This document shows, piece after piece, positions 7,791-15,209 of a stretch of DNA of 17,046 nt. The stretch covers positions 1 to 17,046 of the forward strand of contig VAYV01000164.1 of assembly GCA_005883175.1 (NCBI GenBank), read 5' to 3'. Both the position numbers and the translations under genes were made by a program. The stretch is from Actinomycetota bacterium. Its GTDB lineage: Bacteria > Actinomycetota > AC-67. Position 1 is the first letter of the stretch. The number at the start of each line of letters is the position of its first letter. A model generated the notes under the pieces. The model made no database searches. It was not told the origin of the DNA and worked only from the letters and a program-made list of their open reading frames with translations.

Positions 7791-8192
7791 TTGGAGAAGG
7801 TCATCAGATCTGAGCAGGAGTGGCGCGAGCAGCTGTCGCCCGAGCAGTACCACGTGCTGCGGGAGAAGGGCACCGAGCGGGCGTTCACGGGCAAGTACTG
7901 GGACGTCCACGACGACGGGATATACCGATGCGCCGCGTGCGGCGCCGAGCTGTTCGACGCGGCGACGAAGTTCGACTCCGGGACCGGCTGGCCGAGCTTC
8001 ACGGAGCCGGTCAACCGTCAGAACGTGGAGCTGCACACGGACAGCAACCACGGCATGATCCGCACCGAAGTCACGTGCGCCGCGTGCGGATCGCACCTCG
8101 GCCACGTCTTCGACGACGGCCCGGCGCCGACCGGGCAGCGGTATTGCATGAACTCATGCTCGCTCGAGCTCGACGCCGGCGCGAAGAGCTAA
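7791..8192 (+). CDS. msrB: Peptide-methionine (R)-S-oxide reductase MsrB
   Basis: Reduces the R form of methionine sulfoxide in oxidised proteins, with electrons usually from thioredoxin. The 133 residues are normal for a free-standing MsrB. The zinc site is complete: CAAC (Cys47, Cys50) and CAAC (Cys96, Cys99). The family signatures GTGWPSF (64-70), RTEV and HLGHVFDDGP (102-111) are present, and the catalytic cysteine is Cys119 in RYCMNS. Cys123 four residues later could assist in resolving the sulfenic acid. The N-terminus shows no export signal, so it acts in the cytoplasm. The TTG start is set by AGGAGG seven bases upstream. The stop overlaps the end of the convergent P450 gene by four bases. 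Confidence 0.96.
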   Translation: MEKVIRSEQEWREQLSPEQYHVLREKGTERAFTGKYWDVHDDGIYRCAACGAELFDAATKFDSGTGWPSFTEPVNRQNVELHTDSNHGMIRTEVTCAACGSHLGHVFDDGPAPTGQRYCMNSCSLELDAGAKS

Positions 8193-9308
8193 CGCCCGTT
8201 CACAACGACCGGTAGCGAAAGCAAGCCGCGGATGAACGACGAGTGCGTTCGCCGCAACGGCTCGCCGGGGACGGCAAGGTCGATCCCCGGCAGCCGTCGC
8301 ACCAATTCCTGAAGCATCACGCGGATCTCGACGCGCGCGAGGCTTGCGCCCAAGCAGTAGTGCGTCCCGTACCCGAACGTCACGTGCGGGTTCGGATCGC
8401 GCGCGACGTCGAAGATCTCCGGCCGGTCGAACACGCGCTCGTCCCGGTTGCCGGACGCGTACATCAACAGCACCTGCTCTTCGGCCGGGATCGTGCGGCC
8501 TCGGACCTCGACGTCTTGCATCGTCGTGCGAGCCATGGATCTTCGCCGGATCGTCGAGGAGCATCTCCCACTGCGCGCGATCGCGAAGCATGGCTTCGAG
8601 CCCGCCGGCGATCGCGTTGCGCGTCGTTTCGTTGCCGCCGATCAGGAGAAGCAGGGAGTCGCCGAGCAGCTCGTCGCGGCTCAAGCCCTGCCCGTCGATG
8701 TGACCGTGAACAAGCACGCTGATCAGATCCTCGCGCGGGCGCGCGAGACGGTCGTCGAGAACCTCGTTCATGTAGCCGTAGTAGTCGGCGGCTGCGTCGA
8801 GCACCGTCTGCGTGACGTTCTGCGGACCGTCTGCGCCGGCGATCATGTCGTCGGACCACCGCTGCAGGCGCAAGCGATCTTCCTTCCGCACACCCAGCAG
8901 GTCGGCGATCACCGCGGTCGGGAGCGGCGCGGCAAGGTCGCGAACGACGTCGCAGCGGCCGGCCTGCTCGACCGTATCGATCAGCTCCGTCACGATCGAG
9001 CGGATCCAGTCTTCGTATGCGGCCACGCGGCTCATCGCGAAGCCCTTGTCGACGAGGTGGCGTTTGCGGATGTGGATCGGGTCGTCGCTGTCGATCATCG
9101 ACGGCTGCGGACCGGCGAGCGGCCTGCTCCCGCGCGCCGACGAAAAGATCTCGCGATGACGCTCGGCCCAGATGATGTCTTCGTGGAGGAGCAGCGCCCA
9201 CAAGCCGCTGTGTGGGTCGTGGTAGATCGGCTCGTTCGCGCGCAGCCACGCGAACGTCGGGTACGGATCTCCCGCGTAGAAGTCACGGTCGAGCAGGTTT
9301 GGCTGCAC
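8189..9308 (-). pseudogene. Cytochrome P450 (CYP142/CYP125-like), interrupted and lacking the ExxR segment
   Basis: Haem monooxygenase. The GTG at 9308 follows GGAGG and gives 257 residues in one frame: SMIDSDDPIHIRKRHLV (about 70-86), LLGV...RWSDDM, and the I-helix LLLLIGGNETTRN (Gly-Gly-Asn-Glu-Thr-Thr at 224-229), ending QWEMLLDDPAKI. From 8536 the next frame reads MARTTMQDVEVRG, then the haem-binding FGYGTHYCLG (Cys codon 8354-8356), down to the TAG at 8189-8191. Compared with CYP142-type proteins, about 16 residues between DPAKI and MARTT are missing. They should hold the K-helix Glu-x-x-Arg, required for haem binding in all P450s. So this is a deletion of roughly 47 bases, not a simple frameshift, and the gene should be inactive as read. 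CYP142 and CYP125 oxidise sterol side chains; substrate here is unknown. Confidence 0.88.
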
Positions 9309-9348
9309 GTTCCTCCTCGGTGCCGGAGGACGTTACCGCAGGCGCCCG

Positions 9349-9881
9349 CTAGGACGCCGAGATCGTGACCGTTGCCGTCGCGACCGATTCCCCGCCGTAC
9401 GGGTTGTAGTCGTTCGAGCAGTCGCTGCCCGACCGAGCCCCGAACTCCACGTGGTACGTGCCCGGCTTCTTGTAGGCGTGCGTGTGGGTCGTGGTAAACG
9501 AGCCCGCCCGCTTCGGCGGCGTCACCCAACGCCCGTACTGGTGGCGCATCGTGATCGCGGGGATGAGAGCGGCGGTCTCGTCGCCGAACAGGATCCAGTG
9601 GCAGGCGCGGTGAGGGCCGAGGGCGAGAGGCTGGTCCTCGTAGGCGCGTTCGTGCCCGGGGTCGGCTGCCAGCTCAGCGGGCCACACGCGGGGTCGAAGC
9701 TGTTGACGCAGTTGCTGCCGGAGCCGATGCGGACGCCGGAGTCCTTCAGGGTCGGCGACGCCCCACCTCGTGGCGCCAGCGCCGACCACGTCGCGATCAC
9801 GCTGATGGCGATCGCCACCGTGGCGGCGGCGGCGATCAACCGCGCGCGCCTGGTGGTGCCTGCCGCCTTGGTCCAGACCAC
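9349..9881 (-). pseudogene. Membrane-anchored PKD-like domain protein, interrupted
   Basis: Likely a small extracytoplasmic protein held by one N-terminal membrane helix. The GTG at 9881 is preceded by GGGAGA (9889-9894) and gives VVWTKAAGTTRRARLIAAAA, a basic stretch leading into a hydrophobic helix (about residues 15-35), then a segment with two cysteines (SNCVNSFDPACGP). Near 9600-9620 the coding frame changes: the second frame reads CHWILFGDETAALIP, then GSFTTTHTHAYKKPGTYHVEF and ends ATVTISAS, which has the W-x-F-G-D and H-x-Y-x-x-x-G-x-Y signature of PKD domains. The early PKD strands (usually PVTFT-like) are not found, so a short deletion with frame change is likely. It lies 40 bases upstream of the P450 on the same strand. 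Function unknown. Confidence 0.72.
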
Positions 9882-9969
9882 TATCGCGTCTCCCGTTTTG
9901 TCGTACGTCAAGGGTAACGAGCGAGGACGGCCGCTCGGATAGGGCAAATCGGACAGGATCACGACGGCC

Positions 9970-9991
9970 TGCACAGAAGACCGGATGCACA
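9970..9991. repeat. TGCACA direct repeat upstream of the ATPase gene
   Basis: TGCACA occurs at 9970-9975 and again at 9986-9991, with 10 bases between the copies, close to the palindrome at 9994-10005. The spacing from start to start is 16 bases, about one and a half helical turns. It could be part of a regulatory site; this is a weak signal by itself. Confidence 0.25.
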
Positions 9992-9993
9992 TC

Positions 9994-10005
9994 GCTCATA
10001 TGAGC
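9994..10005. promoter_or_regulatory. 12-bp palindrome, operator candidate
   Basis: GCTCATATGAGC is a perfect 12-bp palindrome located four bases before the putative -35 element of the ATPase/cyclase operon, in the divergent region shared with the PKD-like gene. This is the place expected for a regulator binding site. The regulator is not known. Confidence 0.4.
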
Positions 10006-10008
10006 CTG

Positions 10009-10036
10009 TTGGCCGCCGTCCTGTGCTGTATATAAC
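10009..10036 (+). promoter_or_regulatory. Promoter candidate for the ATPase/cyclase operon
   Basis: TTGGCC (10009-10014), a 16-base spacer and TATAAC (10031-10036). This is one of few AT-rich spots in the region and lies 60 bases before the ATG at 10097. The leader would be about 50 bases long. The ribosome binding site is weak (GATGGA around 10086-10090). Confidence 0.5.
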
Positions 10037-10096
10037 GGTCACGCTCGCTCGGAACCGCCCCGACGAGCGTTGGGGCTACCTCGAGATGGATCTTTC

Positions 10097-13000
10097 ATGA
10101 ACAGCACGGAAACGCTGTCGCTTGCGTCCGATATCAAGCCGCTGTGCTCGCTGAGCCTTCATGTTCGCAGGGTCAGCGACTCGGTCGTCGGCCGACCGCT
10201 CGAGCTTGCGGCGGTGGAGCAGGCGGTCCGCTCGGCCCACACGTCGTTCACCGGCCTCACGCTCGAGGGCGAGCCGGGCATCGGGAAGACGCGGCTGCTC
10301 CTCGCCGCCTCCGAGATCGCGGCGGCCGACGGCTTCGTGACGATCGGGGTTATGGCCGACGAGCAGATCCGTGGGCCGTTCCTGCTCGCCCGCAGCATCT
10401 TGACCTCGGCCGAGGCACAGCGGGCGGCGCAGGGGACGCCTGCCGAAACGCGGCTGAACAGGGCGATAGACGCCGTATCGGGGGACGACGACCCGAGCCT
10501 CGCGGATCTCCCTTCGGATCAGAAGCTCATGCGTGCGTTCGACCTGGCCTCGCTCGCGATGCGAGAGCTGGCGAAGGTAACCCCGATCGCGATCCTGATC
10601 GACGACCTCCAGTGGGCAGACGAGGACAGCATCCGCCTTCTTCGCTACCTGATCCGCACGGGGGCGGATCTGCAGCTGTTCCTGATGGCGGCGATGCGGC
10701 CGGAAGAGACCGCGCTCGTCAACGAGGCGGTCACGCTGATCGCCGACATGGAACGCATGGGTCTGGTGCGTCGGCTGAAGGTCGGCCGGCTGAGCCAGCT
10801 CGAGACCGCCGAGCTGCTTCGGCATCTCCTGGGCGGCAAGGTCCACGGCCCGAGCGCCGCGACCGTCCATGCCCAGGCAGAAGGCGTGCCGTTCGTCGTC
10901 GAGGAGCTCACGCACGCGTACCGCGACAACGGGATGATCCAACAGATCGACGGCGTGTGGACGCTCGCTGCGAACGTCGACCGCTTGATGCCCTCGGCGG
11001 TTCGCACGCTGATCCAGCGACGGGCCGCCCATCTTCCCGAGGACTCCGGCGAAGCGCTGGGCGAGGCGGCCGTGCTCGGCCGGACGTTCAGCTTGCGAGA
11101 CCTGCGCGAGATCAGGACGCGCCTCGGTGAAGCCGACGATTCAGACCTCGGCGACCTTCTGGTGCCGGCCGTCTCGGCCGGACTGCTCATGGAGCATCCG
11201 CCATCGTCGCCGGCCGACTTCAGCTTCACACACGAACAGGTCCGCGACTTCGCCGCCGCGACGTTGTCCGCGGCGAAGCGCCGCGCCGTTCACCGCGCGA
11301 TCGTCGACATGCTGATGGCGTCGGGCGAGCCGCCGGCCGGAAGCCTTGCACTGATCATGCACCACGCGCTCGCGGCCGGAGATGCAGAGCGCGCGGGCCA
11401 GCTGTCGCTTGCGGCCGCGCGCGCGGCGCTCGATTCCCACGCGCCGGAGGAGGCCCTCCGGTTGGTCGAGCTTGCCTTGCCGATCGTCGCCGGTGCCGCG
11501 GACCGGCTGGCGCTGCTGTGCGTTCGCGATGAGGCGTTGGAGATGCTCCGGCGGCCGGCCGAGCGGCTGGAAGGACTTGCCGAGCTCAACGCGCTGACGG
11601 AAGCGATCGGCGAGCCACATTTGGAGTTCGACGTCATGCTGCGCCGCTCGGCTGCACTGAGGTCGGCCAACGAAGACGATCGCGCGGCGGAGATCGCGCG
11701 CAAGGTGACCGAGCTCGCGGCCGCGCGTGGAGATGTTTCGAGCGAGCTCCAGGCACAGCTCGAGCTCGGCCAAGCGCTCCTGCGGACGCCGATCGGTGAG
11801 GGATACAACCCGAACCCGACCGAGTCCGACTTCGACGGCGCATCCAAGGCCTACCTGCGCGCGCTCGAGCTGGCGACCGAGCTGAGGGACGACCACAGCC
11901 TCGCGGCTGCCGAGCGCGAGCTCGGTGTCATCGCGACAGGCCGCGTGCGCGCGTACTTCGTCGAGCTGGTGAGGAACGGAAGCTATGTAGGGATCCTCGC
12001 GCGTACCGTCGGCGGCGAGCCGATCGAAACGATCGTCCTCGAGCTGCCGATCGCGCCGGACGTGATGGAGGCCGGCGAACGGCTCCACCGTGCCATCAAG
12101 CTTTACGAGGCGCTTGGGGATCGTCGCGGTCTGATGAGCTCGATCATCGCGCTCGCCTACATCAGCTGGGCACCCGACATCCACCTGCCCGGCTCGGCGG
12201 CGCGCATCGAAGAGATCCGCAAGCTCGCCACCGAGATGGACTCCCTCACGAAGGAAAGCGAGCGAGAGACCGCAGAGGCACAGATGCTCTACGGCGTTCA
12301 CGTCTATGCGCGCGCGAAGATCTTCCCCGACTTGGCTTTGAAGCGCGGCGAGGAGGCGTATCAAGCGGCCCGCCGCATGGGTGATCGCCTGCTCGAGTTC
12401 GCCGCGGCCGGGGGCCTCGGCATGGCGCACGCCGAGGTGGGCGACGAGCAGGAAGCGTCCGAATGGCTCGACCGCGCGGCGTCCGTTGCCGCTGCAACGC
12501 CGACACCCCACCGCGCGCGGCAGATGGAGCTGTGGCGAGGGATCGCGCGGGCATTGGCCGGCGACGCGATTGGGATGCGCCAGCATCTCGAGCGCGCCGC
12601 TCAGCTCGGTGCAGATCATGGGCGCCCCGCGGCGCGGTGCGAGGCCCTCGCGTGGCTCGCGTCTTGCGCCGCCGAGCTCGGCGCGAAGACGAACGACCAC
12701 GACCTTCTCGAGCTGGCGGTCAACTCTGCGCTCGAGGCCAAGACCGTTGCATCGATCTTGCCCGGGACCCCGCCGTGGGCGGCGCAGGCGAACGCGGCGC
12801 TCGCGCGCGCGGGACTCGCGCGCGGCCAAGTTGTCGACGCGGCCGCCGCTGCACGCGCGGCGCTGCATGAGCTGGACGAATCCCATCGCGAGGATGCGAA
12901 CCTCCAGATCCTCCTGCCGTCTGCGCGCGCGCTGCTCGAGGGCGGCTCGGATGAAGAAAAAGAGCAAACGCGTGGGCGACTGCAGCTATGGCTCGCCGCG

Positions 13001-13309
13001 ATCGCGCAACGGTTCCTGGATCAAGACGTGCGCGTTCGCTGGCTCCGCGGGCCGTGGGGTGCGCCGCTGGCCGAGCTCGCCGGCCCCATCGAGATCCCGA
13101 AGATGGCGACGCCGATGGGCATGGGAAGCGAAGAGCAGACCCAGTTATTGACGCTGCTCATCGAAGGGAAGACGAACGCCGAGATCGCGGAGACCATCGG
13201 GTCGACCGAGGAGTCCGTCGAGATGCAGCTCTCCGAGCTCTTCGCAAGGCTGGGTGCATCGTCCCGCGCCGAAGCGACGGCGTTCGCATTGATCGGACGG
13301 ATGGTCTGA
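10097..13309 (+). CDS. Large AAA-type ATPase / TPR regulator with LuxR-like C-terminal helix-turn-helix
   Basis: A 1070-residue STAND/LAL-type protein, presumably a cytoplasmic signalling ATPase. VGRPLEL (31-37) introduces the ATPase, with Walker A GEPGIGKT (58-65) and Walker B IAILIDDLQWAD (164-175). A winged-helix-like part follows (about 290-400). The centre (about 410-970) is a long alpha-helical TPR-like array rich in Ala, Leu and Glu. The last 56 residues align with the LuxR helix-turn-helix (EGKTNAEIAETIG, then ARLGASSRAEA), but the recognition helix reads STEESVEMQLSE, acidic where relatives have Lys and His, so DNA binding in the usual way is doubtful. ATG 10097 is chosen over TTG 10070, which has no ribosome binding site. 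The stop overlaps the start of the ferredoxin-cyclase gene (TGATG), so the two are coupled. Confidence 0.9.
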   Translation: MNSTETLSLASDIKPLCSLSLHVRRVSDSVVGRPLELAAVEQAVRSAHTSFTGLTLEGEPGIGKTRLLLAASEIAAADGFVTIGVMADEQIRGPFLLARSILTSAEAQRAAQGTPAETRLNRAIDAVSGDDDPSLADLPSDQKLMRAFDLASLAMRELAKVTPIAILIDDLQWADEDSIRLLRYLIRTGADLQLFLMAAMRPEETALVNEAVTLIADMERMGLVRRLKVGRLSQLETAELLRHLLGGKVHGPSAATVHAQAEGVPFVVEELTHAYRDNGMIQQIDGVWTLAANVDRLMPSAVRTLIQRRAAHLPEDSGEALGEAAVLGRTFSLRDLREIRTRLGEADDSDLGDLLVPAVSAGLLMEHPPSSPADFSFTHEQVRDFAAATLSAAKRRAVHRAIVDMLMASGEPPAGSLALIMHHALAAGDAERAGQLSLAAARAALDSHAPEEALRLVELALPIVAGAADRLALLCVRDEALEMLRRPAERLEGLAELNALTEAIGEPHLEFDVMLRRSAALRSANEDDRAAEIARKVTELAAARGDVSSELQAQLELGQALLRTPIGEGYNPNPTESDFDGASKAYLRALELATELRDDHSLAAAERELGVIATGRVRAYFVELVRNGSYVGILARTVGGEPIETIVLELPIAPDVMEAGERLHRAIKLYEALGDRRGLMSSIIALAYISWAPDIHLPGSAARIEEIRKLATEMDSLTKESERETAEAQMLYGVHVYARAKIFPDLALKRGEEAYQAARRMGDRLLEFAAAGGLGMAHAEVGDEQEASEWLDRAASVAAATPTPHRARQMELWRGIARALAGDAIGMRQHLERAAQLGADHGRPAARCEALAWLASCAAELGAKTNDHDLLELAVNSALEAKTVASILPGTPPWAAQANAALARAGLARGQVVDAAAAARAALHELDESHREDANLQILLPSARALLEGGSDEEKEQTRGRLQLWLAAIAQRFLDQDVRVRWLRGPWGAPLAELAGPIEIPKMATPMGMGSEEQTQLLTLLIEGKTNAEIAETIGSTEESVEMQLSELFARLGASSRAEATAFALIGRMV

Positions 13310-14046
13310 TGCTGCGCGCGCGCGTCGATCGTCAGCGGTGCATCGGTGCCGGCACCTGCATCACGCTCGCCCCGACCGCATTCGACTGGCTCAAGGGCGA
13401 GTTCCTAAAGGCAGACGTGGTCGACACGGGAAGCGTCGACGAAGAGCAGCTGCGCGAGGCCGCGTTCTCGTGTCCGACGGCGGCGATCATCATCGAAGAG
13501 GTCGAGGAGCTGCTGCCCTGGCAGCTTCGCAGCAGTGGTGTGAAGGCGCCGCGGCGGATCATGGCGACGTTCATGTTCACCGACATCGTGAAGTCGACAA
13601 ACCTGATCGAGGCGATCGGTGACGAAGCGTGGGAGTCTGTGTTGCGGTGGCATAACGAAGCGTTGCGCGGGTTGTTCAACGCACACCGCGGCGAAGAGAT
13701 CGACAACCCCGGCGACGGTTTCTTCGTCAGCTTCGAGAGCCCGGACGCCGCGCTCGCGTGCGCGGTCGCGATCCAGCGGAAGCTGACGGAGCATCGGCAG
13801 ACCGCGGGCTTCGCGCCGCAGATCCGGATCGGTGTTCACGCGTCATCTGCGTCGGTGGTCGGGAAGAGCCTCGCGGGGAAAGGCGTGCATGAAGCTGCGC
13901 GCATCGCCGCACAAGCGAACGGCGGGGAGATCCTCGCGAGCGTGGAAACGGTAACCGGCACCGCATATACGGGGTCGTCGCCGAAGACACTGACGCTGAA
14001 AGGGATCTCCGAACCGATGGACGTCGTGCGGGTCGACTGGAAATAG
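13309..14046 (+). CDS. Ferredoxin - class III nucleotide cyclase fusion
   Basis: A 245-residue protein with two domains. Residues 1-66 look like a single-cluster ferredoxin of the type found next to actinobacterial P450s: Cys11-IGAGT-Cys17 and Cys55-Pro56, three cysteines that would suit a [3Fe-4S] cluster. Residues 84-245 are a class III adenylate/guanylate cyclase domain: TFMFTDIVKST with metal Asp92, NPGDGFFVSF with metal Asp136, RIGVHASSA, and GVHEAARIAA with Arg198. By eye, the usual purine-selecting Lys is Asp132, the selecting Asp is Ser187 and the transition-state Asn is His194, so nucleotide preference or activity cannot be assumed; His at that place is known in other bacterial cyclases. 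No membrane segment. The ATG overlaps the ATPase stop by one base, and the stop abuts the convergent MDMPI stop (TAGCTA). Confidence 0.88.
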   Translation: MLRARVDRQRCIGAGTCITLAPTAFDWLKGEFLKADVVDTGSVDEEQLREAAFSCPTAAIIIEEVEELLPWQLRSSGVKAPRRIMATFMFTDIVKSTNLIEAIGDEAWESVLRWHNEALRGLFNAHRGEEIDNPGDGFFVSFESPDAALACAVAIQRKLTEHRQTAGFAPQIRIGVHASSASVVGKSLAGKGVHEAARIAAQANGGEILASVETVTGTAYTGSSPKTLTLKGISEPMDVVRVDWK

Positions 14047-14733
14047 CTACTCGTCGATCCGTTTCTCTGAAGGGTGCAGGGGACCCCACCAGAACGATGG
14101 GATGACCGCGTCGACGTCGCCGTCCCAGTCCATCTCACGCAGCTGATCGACGTTGCGTCGCCCGGTGGCCGCGCGCAGCAGCTCGAAGCTGCTCGCCGTA
14201 AGCGTCACGTCGGCGCTCTCCGGGCCGAGGTCGAGACCTTCCGTGCTCCGCAGACGCAAGGCCACGCCGTGCTCCGACGCCGACTCGACGAGCTTCGTAG
14301 CCGCGAACCCGAGGCCGATGCGGACCGCGTCCGAGTCGCGCGCGTCGCGTATCGACAACGCCGTTCGGATGTCGTGCTCGTGGCTCACGATGTCGGCGAC
14401 CGCTTGCCGTCCGAGCATGCCGGCCGGATCCAAGAACCGTTCGAGCAGTGGCGCGTTCGTGTTCCACTCGGTCAGCACGTCCGCAGTGGAGTGCTCGCGG
14501 CGAGCATCGACCTGCGCCGCCGTCCACTCCTCGCTTCCGAGCCCTTCGAGGTTGCCCGACAGGGCGTCGGCGACGCCGCCGGCCAAGTGCGAGATGACGT
14601 CGTGCACGCACCACTCGGGACAGGTAGGGACCATCGTCGACGCGTGCTCACGGTCGATGCCCCCGACCAGCGCGGTGATGCGCGCACGGCTCCCTGCATA
14701 CGCGATCGCAACTTCACCCATGACGGTCACCAT
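14047..14733 (-). CDS. Mycothiol-dependent maleylpyruvate isomerase family (MDMPI/DinB-like) protein
   Basis: A 228-residue protein of the TIGR03083 type, a DinB-fold group in Actinobacteria that uses mycothiol or a related thiol and binds a divalent metal. The N-terminal half has VPTCPEWCVHDVISHLAGG with the metal-type histidine, and the centre has DIVSHEHDIRTAL, which supplies the Asp/His pair typical of this subfamily. The C-terminal half (FELLRAATGRRNVDQL) is the sterol-carrier-like part. The ATG at 14733 is preceded by AGGAG at 11 bases; an ATG at 14721 is a second possibility. It lies five bases after the SRPBCC gene in a three-gene operon led by an ArsR regulator, a common actinobacterial arrangement. 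The real substrate is unknown; few members are true maleylpyruvate isomerases. Confidence 0.85.
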   Translation of the reverse strand: MVTVMGEVAIAYAGSRARITALVGGIDREHASTMVPTCPEWCVHDVISHLAGGVADALSGNLEGLGSEEWTAAQVDARREHSTADVLTEWNTNAPLLERFLDPAGMLGRQAVADIVSHEHDIRTALSIRDARDSDAVRIGLGFAATKLVESASEHGVALRLRSTEGLDLGPESADVTLTASSFELLRAATGRRNVDQLREMDWDGDVDAVIPSFWWGPLHPSEKRIDE

Positions 14734-14738
14734 CCTCG

Positions 14739-15209
14739 TTAGATCTCCTGGAACGGATAGGGGCCCGGATCGCCACCTTCGGAGACGACGACCAAACGGT
14801 CCATGGTCGTGTTCCATCCGACCGAGTGGAACTGCAATGCAGCGTCGGTCGGGAGGCCCGAGTGACGGAGCCGCAAGAGCGTTCCCTCGCCCTCCTCGGT
14901 GAGGGTCACCTCGACGGTCGTCGATCGCGGTCCGACGAGCATCCCTTCCGGCATGCCGTCGAATTGCTTCCAACCCCACGTGAACACAAGACGGCGCGGG
15001 GGATCGATCTCGACGAACTCGCCGAGCACGACGGTGCGAGAGCGGCCAGTGACGGTGATGTGGAAGATCCCGCCCGGCCGCGGGTCGAGCTCGGCTTCGA
15101 TGCCTTGCCACTTCCGGTATCGCTCGGGGTCGACGAAGAACGAGAACACTGTCTCGGGACGCGCGGCGATGCGGCGCTCGATCTCCAGTGAGTCGGTTCT
15201 GGGCGTCAT
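14739..15209 (-). CDS. SRPBCC / AHSA1-like domain protein
   Basis: A 156-residue START-fold protein of the activator of Hsp90 ATPase 1-like group, which forms a hydrophobic pocket for small ligands. Typical elements are IERRIAARPETVFSFFVDPE at the N-terminus, YRKWQG, GEFVEIDPPRRLVFTWGW, VEVTLTEEGEGTLLRLRHSGL and a C-terminal helix around SVGWNTTMDRL. The ATG at 15209 overlaps the TGA of the ArsR gene in an ATGA junction, with AGGAAAGGAA upstream, so translation is coupled. ArsR-SRPBCC pairs are widespread, and the regulator usually controls its own operon. No catalytic function can be assigned. Confidence 0.9.
   Translation of the reverse strand: MTPRTDSLEIERRIAARPETVFSFFVDPERYRKWQGIEAELDPRPGGIFHITVTGRSRTVVLGEFVEIDPPRRLVFTWGWKQFDGMPEGMLVGPRSTTVEVTLTEEGEGTLLRLRHSGLPTDAALQFHSVGWNTTMDRLVVVSEGGDPGPYPFQEI

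Noticed and set aside
7784..7813. ATG at 7784 as the msrB start or as a leader peptide
   Set aside because: It abuts AGGAGG without spacing and gives only nine codons; TTG 7791 opens the MsrB frame at correct spacing.
4158..9881. Programmed ribosomal frameshifting in the interrupted genes
   Set aside because: Conserved residues are missing at each join, for example ExxR in the P450, so a frameshift alone would not restore the proteins; no slippery heptamer is seen.
11141..12967. 608-codon open frame opposite the ATPase gene
   Set aside because: Shadow of the TPR region; composition is arginine-rich and no family is recognisable.
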